Shown here: in pieces, positions 41,388-49,680 of the stretch
How positions within the stretch are numbered: the stretch's first letter is position 1
Layout of the letters: every line of letters starts with the position of its first letter
From: CAIYHK01 sp964638795
GTDB taxonomy: Bacteria; Actinomycetota; Acidimicrobiia; Acidimicrobiales; Ilumatobacteraceae
Length of the DNA: 59,418 nucleotides
Reading direction: 5' to 3'
Assembly (NCBI GenBank): GCA_964638795.1
Contig: CAZXAX010000002.1
Coordinates: 1-59,418 of the forward strand
Translations under genes and position numbers: made by a program
The notes under the pieces: generated by a model
The model's input: only the letters and a program-made list of their open reading frames with translations
The model's database searches: none
Told to the model about the DNA's origin: nothing

Positions 41388-42622
41388 AGCGCCGACGCAT
41401 CCTCGTGTTGTGCCCGCACTTTGCTCCGGACACTGCACCAACAGGATTGATCTACACGCGACTCGTTGCTGAACTTGTTGAAGCAGGTTTTGAAGTTCGA
41501 GTAGTGACTGCTCTTCCTTGGTATCGCAACCATCAGATTGAAGCAGGCTGGCGTGGTCGCCCGTGGCGCACTGAGCACACTCCGTGGGGTTGTGTAACCC
41601 GGGTTACTCCTTTTCCAGGAAAGAGCAAGAAAAACATTTTCCGACGAGCTGCCGGCTTTATTGGTTTCACAGTACTTGTCGGTTTTCGGGGACTATTCAG
41701 CGGTGGTGTGGGAAAACTCCACGCAGTAATTGCAATGTCACCACCACTCACACTTGGGCTCACGGGTCGCGTCATTGCATCGGTGCGCCGCGCACCACTG
41801 ATTTTCAACATTCAAGACGTCTTCCCAGATGCAGCCATTGCAACAGGCAAGATCAGCGGGCCACGCCTAATCGGCTTCGCGAAGTGGCTAGAAAAACTGA
41901 GTTATCGACTGAGTCACGCCGTTGTCTTGTTGTCGCAGGACATGCAAGCAAATGTCGCGGACAAAGTTGCGGCGGGCACACGGGCAAGACTCCATGTGAT
42001 TCCAAACTTTGTTGATACGAAAGTGGTCACCCCTCAAAACAGAATGACTCCGTATCGGTACGAGCTCGGGCTCGGCGATGGACCCGTTGTCATGTATGCG
42101 GGGAATCTCGGTTTTTCACAATCAACTCACTTACTCATCGAGGCTGCCAAGAGAATGCCTGGTGTTTCGTTTTTGATCAATGGTGAGGGTTCAACGCGTG
42201 AGGACCTCGTTGCTTCGGCGGTTGGATTACGAAACGTATTTTTTGGAGCATTCCAACCCCAGGAACGTTTGGCCGAAGTGCTCGCAACTGGCGACATTCA
42301 TGTGGTGCCACTGCGTGGTGGTCTCGGCAATGTGAGCGTGCCTTCTAAGACGTATTCGATCCTCGCCGCTGGTCGCCCTCTCGTGGCGTCGATAGATGCG
42401 GCTACCGAGGTGGCAAAGATCGTCGCCGAATCAGGGGCAGGTTTGTGCGTGGAGCCTGACAATGCTGAGGCTTTGGTGGATGCAATCGATCAGATACTGA
42501 AAATGGGGGACTCTGGCGCAGGGCTTGGCGCCAAGGGCAGGTCGTGGGTGGAAATCCACGCATCGCCTGAAAGTGTGGGCAAGGCATACGCCGATCTGAT
42601 TAACGACCTTGCAAACGAGTAG
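41384..42622 (+). CDS. Glycosyltransferase family 4, WbuB-like
   Basis: A 412-residue GT-B enzyme. N-terminal ILVLCPHFAPDTAPTGLIYT is typical of the WbuB/WcaI group that transfers fucosamine or related sugars. The C-terminal domain has YAGNLGFSQSTHLLIEAA, INGEGSTREDL and a shortened donor motif GGLGNVSVPSKTYSILAAGR. ATG 41384 overlaps the upstream stop by 4 nt, so I prefer it to GTG 41372. It is part of the glycosyltransferase-nucleotidyltransferase operon. Confidence 0.92.
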   Translation: MKRRRILVLCPHFAPDTAPTGLIYTRLVAELVEAGFEVRVVTALPWYRNHQIEAGWRGRPWRTEHTPWGCVTRVTPFPGKSKKNIFRRAAGFIGFTVLVGFRGLFSGGVGKLHAVIAMSPPLTLGLTGRVIASVRRAPLIFNIQDVFPDAAIATGKISGPRLIGFAKWLEKLSYRLSHAVVLLSQDMQANVADKVAAGTRARLHVIPNFVDTKVVTPQNRMTPYRYELGLGDGPVVMYAGNLGFSQSTHLLIEAAKRMPGVSFLINGEGSTREDLVASAVGLRNVFFGAFQPQERLAEVLATGDIHVVPLRGGLGNVSVPSKTYSILAAGRPLVASIDAATEVAKIVAESGAGLCVEPDNAEALVDAIDQILKMGDSGAGLGAKGRSWVEIHASPESVGKAYADLINDLANE

Positions 42623-42625
42623 CCT
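42620..42625 (+). promoter_or_regulatory. Putative -10 hexamer TAGCCT
   Basis: TAGCCT uses the stop codon TAG of the glycosyltransferase and lies 14 nt before GTG 42634. Confidence 0.35.
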
Positions 42626-42633
42626 CAAAAACC

Positions 42634-43434
42634 GTGGCAAAAGGTAATTCCGCAAAGAAAGTTGCTCGTCTCGCACAGAAGGGCAAGTCCAAGAAAGTGC
42701 GCTTCCAAGGCGGCACTGTTTTCCCGGCTGTGCTGCTCGTTGTTTGCGTGCTCGGCCTCGGCCTCATCTTCTACTCGCGCAGTGAAACGGACACCACTCA
42801 GGTGAGCCCGACCGTGAACGATCACTGGCACATGTCGTATGCCTTCAACATCTGTGGAGAGTTCCAGCCAAATCTTGCTGGCAACAAAGAATCACCGCTG
42901 GATCCCAACTACGAGAAGTACCGCATCCACAGCCACGATGACGGCGTGATCCACTGGCATCCCTCCTCCGTGTCCACTGGACGCAAGGCAAAGCTGGGAA
43001 TCTTCTTCAAGGTTTACGGAATTGAAATGACCGATGAAAAGATCGTGATCCCGCAAGACGCCTTCGGCCCTGGCAATCCAGAGGTTGAGACTGTTTACGA
43101 AGAAGGCGAGTACAAGTGTGAGGTCGATGGCAAGAAGGTTGACGGTGTTGTCAAAGTCATCGAATGGAAGTCTTACGACGACCCAGTAAATGCTGGCAAG
43201 ACCTTTATTTCGGCTTTTGACGACATTCGGATTACCAATGACCAAATGGCGTTCTCAATCGCTTTTGTGCCCGATGATCTTGATGTAGAACTCCCACCTT
43301 CAGCTAGCGCACTACCTGAACTCGGTGGAATTGATGCTGGCACCACCACCACAGTTGCCGGTGAAACCACCACAACTCTCGCGGGTGACGCCACTACAAC
43401 GACCCTCGAGTCGACAACTACAACGGCAGGCTGA
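42634..43434 (+). CDS. Membrane-anchored His-rich-motif protein of unknown function
   Basis: A 266-residue protein. A basic N terminus (AKGNSAKKVARLAQKGKSKK) is followed by one membrane helix (about residues 30-47) and an extracytoplasmic domain. The domain has clustered histidines: NDHWHMSYAFNICGEF and RIHSHDDGVIHWHPSS. Two Cys (NICGEF and YKCEVDG) may pair. The last 50 residues are Thr/Ala-rich repeats of the TTTVAGETTTTLAGD kind. The His pattern suggests metal binding, but I know no characterised family. It stops on the base where the nucleotidyltransferase starts, so it is likely part of envelope biogenesis. Confidence 0.75.
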   Translation: MAKGNSAKKVARLAQKGKSKKVRFQGGTVFPAVLLVVCVLGLGLIFYSRSETDTTQVSPTVNDHWHMSYAFNICGEFQPNLAGNKESPLDPNYEKYRIHSHDDGVIHWHPSSVSTGRKAKLGIFFKVYGIEMTDEKIVIPQDAFGPGNPEVETVYEEGEYKCEVDGKKVDGVVKVIEWKSYDDPVNAGKTFISAFDDIRITNDQMAFSIAFVPDDLDVELPPSASALPELGGIDAGTTTTVAGETTTTLAGDATTTTLESTTTTAG

Positions 43435-44438
43435 TGCACGCGGTTGTCCTCGTCGGTGGATTCGGCACGAGGCTGCGACCGCTTACATATTCGATCCCTA
43501 AACCGCTTTTGCCTGTTGGCCATGTGCCCCTAGTTGAACGCGCAATCGAGACTCTCGTGGCAGGTGGGGTTACAGAAGTAACTCTTGCGCTTGGGTTTAA
43601 ACCAGAGCCATTTCTGGAACGCTTTCCTGACTCAACTTGTGCTGGCGCTCAACTCCATTACGCAGTTGAACCAGAGCCACTTGACACTGCTGGTGCGATT
43701 GCGTTTGCTGCACGACACTCCGGCATCCATGAGACCTTTGTAGTTGCAAACGGTGATGTGCTCACCGATCTAAATGTTGCTGACCTTGTCACTTTTCATC
43801 GTGAGCGTGGAGCACAAGCGACCATTCACCTGATCCCCGTTGACGATCCATCGCAATATGGCGTGGTGGAAACCGACGGTGATGGGCGTGTAACCCGATT
43901 TGTCGAAAAACCCCAACCAGGTGACACTGCGAGCCGCATGATTAACGCGGGCACGTATGTTCTCGAGCCAAGTGTGATTGATCTTGTTCCAGTAGGGGCG
44001 CGCATGTCGGTTGAGCGCGAGGTTTTTCCAGCGATTGCCGCCACAGGACGCATGTATGCAATGCCAGCAGATGTCTACTGGATTGACGCAGGACGCGCGG
44101 ACACTTACCTGCAAGCCAATTTGGACACCATCAACGGTAACCGCCGGTTTAAAGTCCCCCCGGTGGCTGAGTCTGCAACGGTGGCACCAGATGCCTTGAT
44201 CCAGAACTCAATCATCTGTGCGGGTGCCACAGTTGAGTTCGGAGCCAAGATCACCAATTCGGTGCTACTCCCTGGTTCTTATGTGGCTACACAGTCAGTG
44301 GTCAATGAGACCACTGTGATGGGACGCATAGATCCGTGTTGCAAAGTTGCTCATTCAATGATCGGGGCTGATGGTGTCGTCCAGGCTGGTAGCCAAATTG
44401 CGGATGCACTAATTCCGGATCCCTCAAAGGTTTCATGA
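43434..44438 (+). CDS. Sugar-phosphate nucleotidyltransferase (mannose-1-phosphate guanylyltransferase type)
   Basis: A 334-residue NDP-sugar pyrophosphorylase. N-terminal VVLVGGFGTRLRPLTYSIPK with the conserved Lys in KPLLPVG, VANGDVLTDLNVADL (metal Asp), GVVETDGDGRVTRFVEKP and YWIDAGRADTYLQANLD define the catalytic domain. The C-terminal third is a left-handed beta-helix-like repeat (ATVAPDALIQNSIICAGATV). The sequence suits ManC/GDP-mannose or RmlA-like roles; GDP-mannose fits best with gmd and fcl present. Starts 1 nt into the upstream stop and overlaps the next gene by 4 nt. Confidence 0.9.
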   Translation: MHAVVLVGGFGTRLRPLTYSIPKPLLPVGHVPLVERAIETLVAGGVTEVTLALGFKPEPFLERFPDSTCAGAQLHYAVEPEPLDTAGAIAFAARHSGIHETFVVANGDVLTDLNVADLVTFHRERGAQATIHLIPVDDPSQYGVVETDGDGRVTRFVEKPQPGDTASRMINAGTYVLEPSVIDLVPVGARMSVEREVFPAIAATGRMYAMPADVYWIDAGRADTYLQANLDTINGNRRFKVPPVAESATVAPDALIQNSIICAGATVEFGAKITNSVLLPGSYVATQSVVNETTVMGRIDPCCKVAHSMIGADGVVQAGSQIADALIPDPSKVS

Positions 44439-45349
44439 TGCGTGTCCTCGTGTGTGGGGGTGCGGGATTCATTGGCTCACATCTCACCGACCGATTGCTA
44501 GCTGAAGGGCACGCTGTCGATGTTGTTGACAATCTTTCGACTGGATCACTTGCGAATGTTGCTACGGCGCGATCGTCAGGCGGCGACTTTCGATTTCATC
44601 ATATGGACATCGAACACCCGTCGTTTGGAGATCTTGTCGCGGCGCGACAACCCGAAGTCGTGTTCCAACTCGCGGCTCTGATTCCTGACGCGATCCAGCC
44701 GATTGCATCACTAAAAAGCATGGCGTCAACTCTCGCGGTGCTCGAAGCTGCAAAACGCTTAGACGAGCCCCGAGTGATCATGTCCTTGCCCGCGGGCCTC
44801 ATTTACGGCGAAGTGCCCGCCAAGGAATTGCCCGCCAAAGAATCGCGTGCAAAAAAGCCTTTCGGTGTGGCTGGCGTAATCGCTGCAGCATTACTCAACT
44901 TGCTTGACACATATCGTGAGAGTTCCACGATCACCTACACCGCGCTTGCAATGACCCATGTTTACGGCACACGTCAGCGACCCGAAGATGGAGTCGTAGC
45001 TAACTTTTTTGACTGCGTGATTAACAAACGTGATCCGATCATTTTTGGTTCGGGCAAGCAATCACGTGACTTTTTATTCATTGATGACGCAGTTGATGCA
45101 TTGTCGCGTGCAATGAGTCGCGGTCCGAGTTCGCTTGTCAACATTGGAACCGGAAAGCTCACGTCAATCGAAAAACTTTGGGCACTGGTTGGCAGTGAAT
45201 CAACACAGAATCTGAAGAAAGCATCGATAAGGTCCTCAGACCTGACCCGATGCTCCGTTTCCCCAGTGCGCGCCAAAATTGCACTCGGCTGGGAACCTTG
45301 GACAGATCTTGCCGCTGGAATCGCTGAGCTTAAGTCGGTTGATCTCTAG
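44435..45349 (+). CDS. NAD-dependent epimerase/dehydratase homologue lacking the catalytic triad
   Basis: A 304-residue extended SDR. The NAD-binding VLVCGGAGFIGSHLTDRLL, VVDNLSTGS and VVFQLAALIPD are intact. Where GalE has Ser124, Tyr149 and Lys153, this protein has Ala120 (SLPAGLIYG), Phe143 and Gly147 (KPFGVAGV), so all three catalytic positions are changed. The C-terminal half keeps RDFLFIDDAVDAL and NIGTGKLTSIEKL. It could be a pseudoenzyme that binds nucleotide or sugar, or use another chemistry. Starts at ATG 44435 or 44438, overlapping the nucleotidyltransferase. Convergent with cofE (4-nt overlap). Confidence 0.85.
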   Translation: MMRVLVCGGAGFIGSHLTDRLLAEGHAVDVVDNLSTGSLANVATARSSGGDFRFHHMDIEHPSFGDLVAARQPEVVFQLAALIPDAIQPIASLKSMASTLAVLEAAKRLDEPRVIMSLPAGLIYGEVPAKELPAKESRAKKPFGVAGVIAAALLNLLDTYRESSTITYTALAMTHVYGTRQRPEDGVVANFFDCVINKRDPIIFGSGKQSRDFLFIDDAVDALSRAMSRGPSSLVNIGTGKLTSIEKLWALVGSESTQNLKKASIRSSDLTRCSVSPVRAKIALGWEPWTDLAAGIAELKSVDL

Positions 45350-46059
45350 CGAAAGAGGTCTTCGGCTGGCGGGCGGATCAGCTCATTAACTGAAGATTCA
45401 CGCAGCCAGCTTGGCTCAATGCCGCGCACAACTGCCACTGGAATACCACTGGATTTGCCCATAACGAGTTCGGCGGCCGATGCAATTTCGTCAGCGATCG
45501 CAACTTCGGTTACCTGCATTATGCGACCCCGATCATCGGGTGTGCCACGAAGGTCAATGACGCCTGCTACACCTGCCACACCGATTGCCACATCTGTCAA
45601 TCCCATGCGCCATGGTCGACCGAATGTGTCACTCACAATCACTCCAACTGAAACGCCGAGCTTGGCTTTGACGATGTCGCGTATACGGCGCGCACTGCGG
45701 TCGGAATCAAGAGGCAAAAGTGCCGCCCATCCTGCATCCACATTGGAAAGATCAATCCCACTGTTGGCGCAAACAAAACCATGCTTAGTTTCCGTGATAA
45801 TCAGATCGCCACGACGGCGCACCACTCGCACCGACTCTTCCTCAACCAGAGCTTTGTGAGAGAGCGGATCGTCGGGGTCGATCTGCACCATTCGGCCCTC
45901 GGCTTTAGAGACGACTTTTTGCGTTACGACAAGGATGTCGCCATCTCTCAGTGGGCCATTCGGCTCGTTGGCACAGGCATCAGCAATGACCTCACCGAGT
46001 TGTATTCCGGGTGAGATCTCACCGATTCCCGTCACGCCCCACGCTTCAATGCGACTCAT
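45346..46059 (-). CDS. cofE: Coenzyme F420-0:L-glutamate ligase
   Basis: A 237-residue enzyme adding gamma-linked glutamates to F420-0 with GTP. Signatures: DGDILVVTQKVVSKAEGRMV near residues 40-59, TKHGFVCANSGIDLSNV, LGVSVGVIVSDTFGRPWRMG and TDVAIGVAGV. Only the CofE domain is present; the C-terminal nitroreductase-like domain fused in mycobacterial FbiB is missing, so F420 maturation relies on another protein or the archaeal-style form. ATG 46059 overlaps the cofD stop by 4 nt; the pair is cotranscribed. Confidence 0.95.
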   Translation of the reverse strand: MSRIEAWGVTGIGEISPGIQLGEVIADACANEPNGPLRDGDILVVTQKVVSKAEGRMVQIDPDDPLSHKALVEEESVRVVRRRGDLIITETKHGFVCANSGIDLSNVDAGWAALLPLDSDRSARRIRDIVKAKLGVSVGVIVSDTFGRPWRMGLTDVAIGVAGVAGVIDLRGTPDDRGRIMQVTEVAIADEIASAAELVMGKSSGIPVAVVRGIEPSWLRESSVNELIRPPAEDLFR

Positions 46060-47030
46060 GACACGACTCCCAATACGGCTTGAATCAATGCGCGATCTGA
46101 TTCAGGTTTGCCCATGATCGTGCTCGTGACGATGCATCTCATCCCTGCTGCTTCCACTGCACTTGCCAAGTCTGCATCGGCTGAATCGATTATCAAAGTT
46201 CCACAAATTGGCGCGTAAAGCTCGGCTACACCTACCACAGATGACTTGAGTCCAAGTTCACTCAGCATCCGATCGGCGGGGCCTTTCAAAGCCGCACCCG
46301 CGATGATGGGCGAAACCGCCACCACTGATTCGCGTCGTGCTGCAAGGCGCTGGTCCACGCCACGTAAGGCACGAATCGGGCCAATTGAGACAATTGGATT
46401 GCTCGGTGCGATGACAACAAGGTCAGAGTTTTCTAATTCCACATCGCCCATAAATGTGGCTGATTCGGCACCTTCAAAAGCGACTTCACTGATAGCAAGT
46501 GAATGACGATGTTTAACAAAGTACTCCTGGAAGTCGATCACCGAATCAGAGTCACGGAGCTGCACCCGTGTGCGCACACGATCATTGGTCATGGGGACAA
46601 CCTTGATAGGCAGCGACCATGCGCGTGCAATCTCAGCCGTGACCTCGCAAAGACTCGCACCTTCGTCAAGGCGCGCAGTGCGATAGAAGTGAGTTGCCAA
46701 ATCTTGGTCACCGAGATTGAACCAAGTTGGAGCAGCTGAGGAGCTGCTGGGCCGAACTTGCGAATATCTCTCAAGTGAACGCATTGCAGTCCATGATTCG
46801 TCGCGAAGACCCCAGCCGCGTTCAGGATCTATTGCTCCAGCGACTGTGTAAATCACAGTGTCGATATCGGGGCTGATGTGGAGTCCGTGCAGTTCTGTGT
46901 CGTCGCCGGTGTTTACCAAGGCAGTTACCGTCACTCCAGGTTCGACTGCGAGTAACGCTTTTACGAACCTTGCAGCCCCAACACCACCGCAAAGAACGGT
47001 GATATTCATGGAAGTGGGCTGATCAGACAC
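46056..47030 (-). CDS. cofD: 2-phospho-L-lactate transferase
   Basis: A 324-residue CofD/FbiA enzyme transferring phospholactate or phosphoenolpyruvate from its guanylylated form (made by CofC) to FO. Motifs: ITVLCGGVGAARFVKALL, ALVNTGDDTELHGLHISPDI with DTVIY, WFNLGDQDLATHFYRTARL, and VVIAPSNPIVSIGPIRAL. The start is either GTG 47030, which has TACCAT at offset 14, or ATG 47009 with no evident signal; I chose the former. Divergent from gmd. First gene of the cofD-cofE pair. Confidence 0.94.
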   Translation of the reverse strand: MSDQPTSMNITVLCGGVGAARFVKALLAVEPGVTVTALVNTGDDTELHGLHISPDIDTVIYTVAGAIDPERGWGLRDESWTAMRSLERYSQVRPSSSSAAPTWFNLGDQDLATHFYRTARLDEGASLCEVTAEIARAWSLPIKVVPMTNDRVRTRVQLRDSDSVIDFQEYFVKHRHSLAISEVAFEGAESATFMGDVELENSDLVVIAPSNPIVSIGPIRALRGVDQRLAARRESVVAVSPIIAGAALKGPADRMLSELGLKSSVVGVAELYAPICGTLIIDSADADLASAVEAAGMRCIVTSTIMGKPESDRALIQAVLGVVS

Positions 47031-47038
47031 AGAATTTG

Positions 47039-47044
47039 ATGGTA
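47039..47044 (-). promoter_or_regulatory. Putative -10 hexamer TACCAT for cofD
   Basis: The minus-strand TACCAT starts 14 nt before GTG 47030, supporting that start and a leaderless cofDE message. Confidence 0.35.
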
Positions 47045-47081
47045 GAGCCCTACGAGCCTCAGTCAGCACACGGTGTAGGAA

Positions 47082-47087
47082 TAGACT
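47082..47087 (+). promoter_or_regulatory. Putative -10 hexamer TAGACT for gmd
   Basis: TAGACT ends 6 nt before ATG 47094 (offset 12). It is divergent from the cofD promoter only about 40 bp away. Confidence 0.55.
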
Positions 47088-47093
47088 CGCAAA

Positions 47094-48080
47094 ATGCCTC
47101 GCGCGTTCATTACCGGCATTACGGGACAAGACGGTCAGCACCTAGCTGAGTTCCTTCACAACAAGGGATATGAAGTATTTGGCCTTGTCAAAGGTCAAAA
47201 CAACCCGAGAATGGATTTGCTGCGCGATGAATTCCCGTTCGTGCAACCCGTTCCTGGCGATCTCGCAGACCTCCCGTCCTTGGTGAAGGCACTTGAGACC
47301 GCACAACCTGACGAGGTCTACAACCTCGGTGCGATTTCTTTTGTGGCGATGTCTTTCAACCAAGCGGAGTTGACTGCAAACATCACTGGTCTCGGCGTTC
47401 TGCGCCTTCTTGAGGCAATCAGGATGGTCGGCGGAACCTCAAACAACAAGATTCGTTTTTACCAAGCCTCATCTTCTGAGATGTTCGGCAAGGTTCGCGA
47501 AACGCCACAAAACGAAATGACCCCGTTCCACCCGCGATCACCTTATGGATGCGCAAAGGTCTTTGGTCATGACATCACTGTGAACTATCGCGAGAGCTAC
47601 GACCTGTTCGCGTGCTCCGGGATTTTGTTTAATCATGAGGGCCCGCGTCGTGGTCTTGAGTTTGTGACCCGCAAGATCACAAATGCTGTGGCGCGAATCA
47701 AACTCGGGCTACAGGACTCAGTCACGCTCGGCAATCTCGATGCGAAGCGTGACTGGGGTTATGCAGGTGACTATGTCAAAGCGATGTGGTTGATGTTGCA
47801 GCAAGACCAGCCAGATGACTACGTCGTCGCGACCGGAGAGACCCACAGCATTGAAGAGCTGCTGGCGCTTGCATTCGCTGAAGTCGGTATCGATGATTGG
47901 CATCCTTATGTCAAGCAAGATCCAAAGTATTTCCGCCCAGCCGAAGTCGATCTACTGATAGGTGATTCAACCAAGGCCAGAACCAAGCTTGGATGGACCC
48001 CAGAAGTCGACTTTCCTGGTCTCGTGAAGTTGATGGTCGAGAACGACCTCAAGATTGAATCGTCGCGTAATAGTCGCTGA
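47094..48080 (+). CDS. gmd: GDP-mannose 4,6-dehydratase
   Basis: A 328-residue extended SDR converting GDP-mannose to GDP-4-keto-6-deoxymannose. Motifs: AFITGITGQDGQHLAEFL, NLGAISFVAMSF, YQASSSEMFGKVRETPQNE (Thr/Ser position), SPYGCAKVFGHDITVNYRE (catalytic Tyr, Lys), LFNHEGPRRGLEFVTRKI and LGNLDAKRDWGYAGDYVKAM. The product feeds fcl for GDP-L-fucose, or a reductase for GDP-D-rhamnose. Leaderless-type TAGACT promoter. Convergent with the flippase gene. Confidence 0.97.
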   Translation: MPRAFITGITGQDGQHLAEFLHNKGYEVFGLVKGQNNPRMDLLRDEFPFVQPVPGDLADLPSLVKALETAQPDEVYNLGAISFVAMSFNQAELTANITGLGVLRLLEAIRMVGGTSNNKIRFYQASSSEMFGKVRETPQNEMTPFHPRSPYGCAKVFGHDITVNYRESYDLFACSGILFNHEGPRRGLEFVTRKITNAVARIKLGLQDSVTLGNLDAKRDWGYAGDYVKAMWLMLQQDQPDDYVVATGETHSIEELLALAFAEVGIDDWHPYVKQDPKYFRPAEVDLLIGDSTKARTKLGWTPEVDFPGLVKLMVENDLKIESSRNSR

Positions 48081-48088
48081 TTAGTGAA

Positions 48089-49435
48089 TCAGCCTTCCAG
48101 TGGCTGTTCACCAAAAGCTTCAATGATGCTTTCTTCGTCAACTGTTGCACCACTACGGAGTCGCGCGCGGAGCGCAAACCAGAAAATCGCCAGTGCCACA
48201 CAAGATGCACTGACAAGCCCAAGCTCCACACGCATGTAGAGATCGTCTGATGAAAAGGCAGTTACGACAACAAATGTGAGCATGCTTAACACCCAGCCGA
48301 GTGCAACCCAAGCGTGGCCGTGAAGTGCGATAACTGCCTGTGCGGTCGCCAACGCAATCATGTAAATCCCACTACCAACGGCGAGAAGTGTCAGCGTTCG
48401 CCGATCGAGTCCACCGTCGTACATGACTTCAAGAATCTTTGGGCCCACCGCGTATGAGCCAACGGTGCCGATTACTGCCACGCCAAGCACCACGTACATC
48501 AGTTTTTTAAATCCGGATCGAAATTCAACCATGTTGTTGACAGCAGCGAGTCGTGCCAAGCGGGGCAGGAGCGCTGCTTGAACTGCCTGGAACAAGAAGA
48601 GTGGAATTCGTGAGAGCAACACGCCGTTACCAAATTTGGTCACAGCATCTGCTTGATCAGAATCTGCAAGTATGTCGACCGCAATCGGCCCAGCATTGAC
48701 CAATGCGCCAGCAACTATCGCACCGACCAGCAACCAGCCAAGGTTCGGTGTGACTTCTTTCCACGAGGCTGCAGGACCGTCATCGGTTCGTAGGTTGCCC
48801 TGACTACCAGCGATCATCACGCCGACCAACGGTGCGAGCGCCACCACAAATGCATAGGGGATAAGTGACTCAACACCGGCTTGCCACAGAACAATGCAGC
48901 CAATGATGCGGGTAAGACCGTCGGCTCCCATGATCACGCCGTAGGAAGCAAAGCGTTCACTCCCAGAGCAAATACCTCGCGAAAGGTGTGCGGGTGCATA
49001 GGCCACAAAGCCGATGATCAGTGCGAGCGTGACAACCGCATTTTTCTCAAAGAATTCCGAATTCAGCCATGGTGAAGCCACCACCAACACGAGTGTGATC
49101 AGCACAGCCAGTGCAATAGTGAGCGGTATAACGCGTTTGATTACGGGTCGGCTTCCCTGACCGAGCGCACGCCGATGTGCGAGTGCGCGTCCCACTTCCT
49201 GCTCGATAGGTCCAAAAAATCCAGGTGCGAGCGCGAATGTGGCAAACCAAAGTGCAACTATCGGCTTGAAGCCTTCTTGGCCCAATGCTTGTTGTCCTAC
49301 TTTGAAGAATGCGTAGCTCGCTAGACCGTTTATCAAGAGACCGCCACCGATACTGAATGTGCCGTCGGGCAACGGCATCCGACTCAGAGTCTCGCTAAGG
49401 CGCGTAGATCGTTGATTGGAAGTGGAACTCTTCAA
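48089..49435 (-). CDS. Polysaccharide flippase-like membrane protein (MOP superfamily)
   Basis: A 448-residue protein with about 12-14 membrane helices, of the oligosaccharide/polysaccharide transporter (Wzx/PST-like) type. The first helix region is SIGGGLLINGLASYAFF, an arginine-bearing loop follows (EQEVGRALAHRRALGQGSRP), and the late helices end in SCVALAIFWFALRARL. It would flip lipid-linked glycans made by the neighbouring transferases. The most likely start is TTG 49435, with TAGCCT at offset 14; no ATG or GTG with a good signal precedes the first helix. Confidence 0.85.
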   Translation of the reverse strand: MKSSTSNQRSTRLSETLSRMPLPDGTFSIGGGLLINGLASYAFFKVGQQALGQEGFKPIVALWFATFALAPGFFGPIEQEVGRALAHRRALGQGSRPVIKRVIPLTIALAVLITLVLVVASPWLNSEFFEKNAVVTLALIIGFVAYAPAHLSRGICSGSERFASYGVIMGADGLTRIIGCIVLWQAGVESLIPYAFVVALAPLVGVMIAGSQGNLRTDDGPAASWKEVTPNLGWLLVGAIVAGALVNAGPIAVDILADSDQADAVTKFGNGVLLSRIPLFLFQAVQAALLPRLARLAAVNNMVEFRSGFKKLMYVVLGVAVIGTVGSYAVGPKILEVMYDGGLDRRTLTLLAVGSGIYMIALATAQAVIALHGHAWVALGWVLSMLTFVVVTAFSSDDLYMRVELGLVSASCVALAIFWFALRARLRSGATVDEESIIEAFGEQPLEG

Positions 49436-49443
49436 GCGAAAAG

Positions 49444-49449
49444 AGGCTA
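49444..49449 (-). promoter_or_regulatory. Putative -10 hexamer TAGCCT for flippase gene
   Basis: The minus-strand TAGCCT starts 14 nt before TTG 49435. Its TAG is also the stop codon of the possible small gene at 49447-49659. Confidence 0.35.
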
Positions 49450-49659
49450 GTCACAGCGATTCATGAAGTGTTGGAGTTTGTCGCTACAAGTTTTTGCATT
49501 GTCGCGAACAAACTTCGCACCATACACAGCAACGCCGAAACCCTTTGCCGCAACAACCTGGGCATCCTTCAGAGCCTTTTCAGGTATGAATTTGCGGATA
49601 TCTGCATTGGTTAGGTCCACAAACCCAAGGCTATCCCTGCCAATCGATATTGAGGTCAC
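49447..49659 (-). CDS. Possible small protein, unknown
   Basis: A 70-residue frame from GTG 49659, filling most of the 245-bp space between the flippase and GT2 genes. It has ordinary codon choice and protein-like content (SLGFVDLTNADIRKFIPEKA ... GVAVYGAKFVRDNAK) and two Cys near the C terminus. There is no clear ribosome site or promoter, and I recognise no homologue. It may equally be non-coding; the frame stays open upstream into the divergent GT2 gene. Confidence 0.3.
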   Translation of the reverse strand: MTSISIGRDSLGFVDLTNADIRKFIPEKALKDAQVVAAKGFGVAVYGAKFVRDNAKTCSDKLQHFMNRCD

Positions 49660-49680
49660 CACGACTAGCCTTGAACGATC

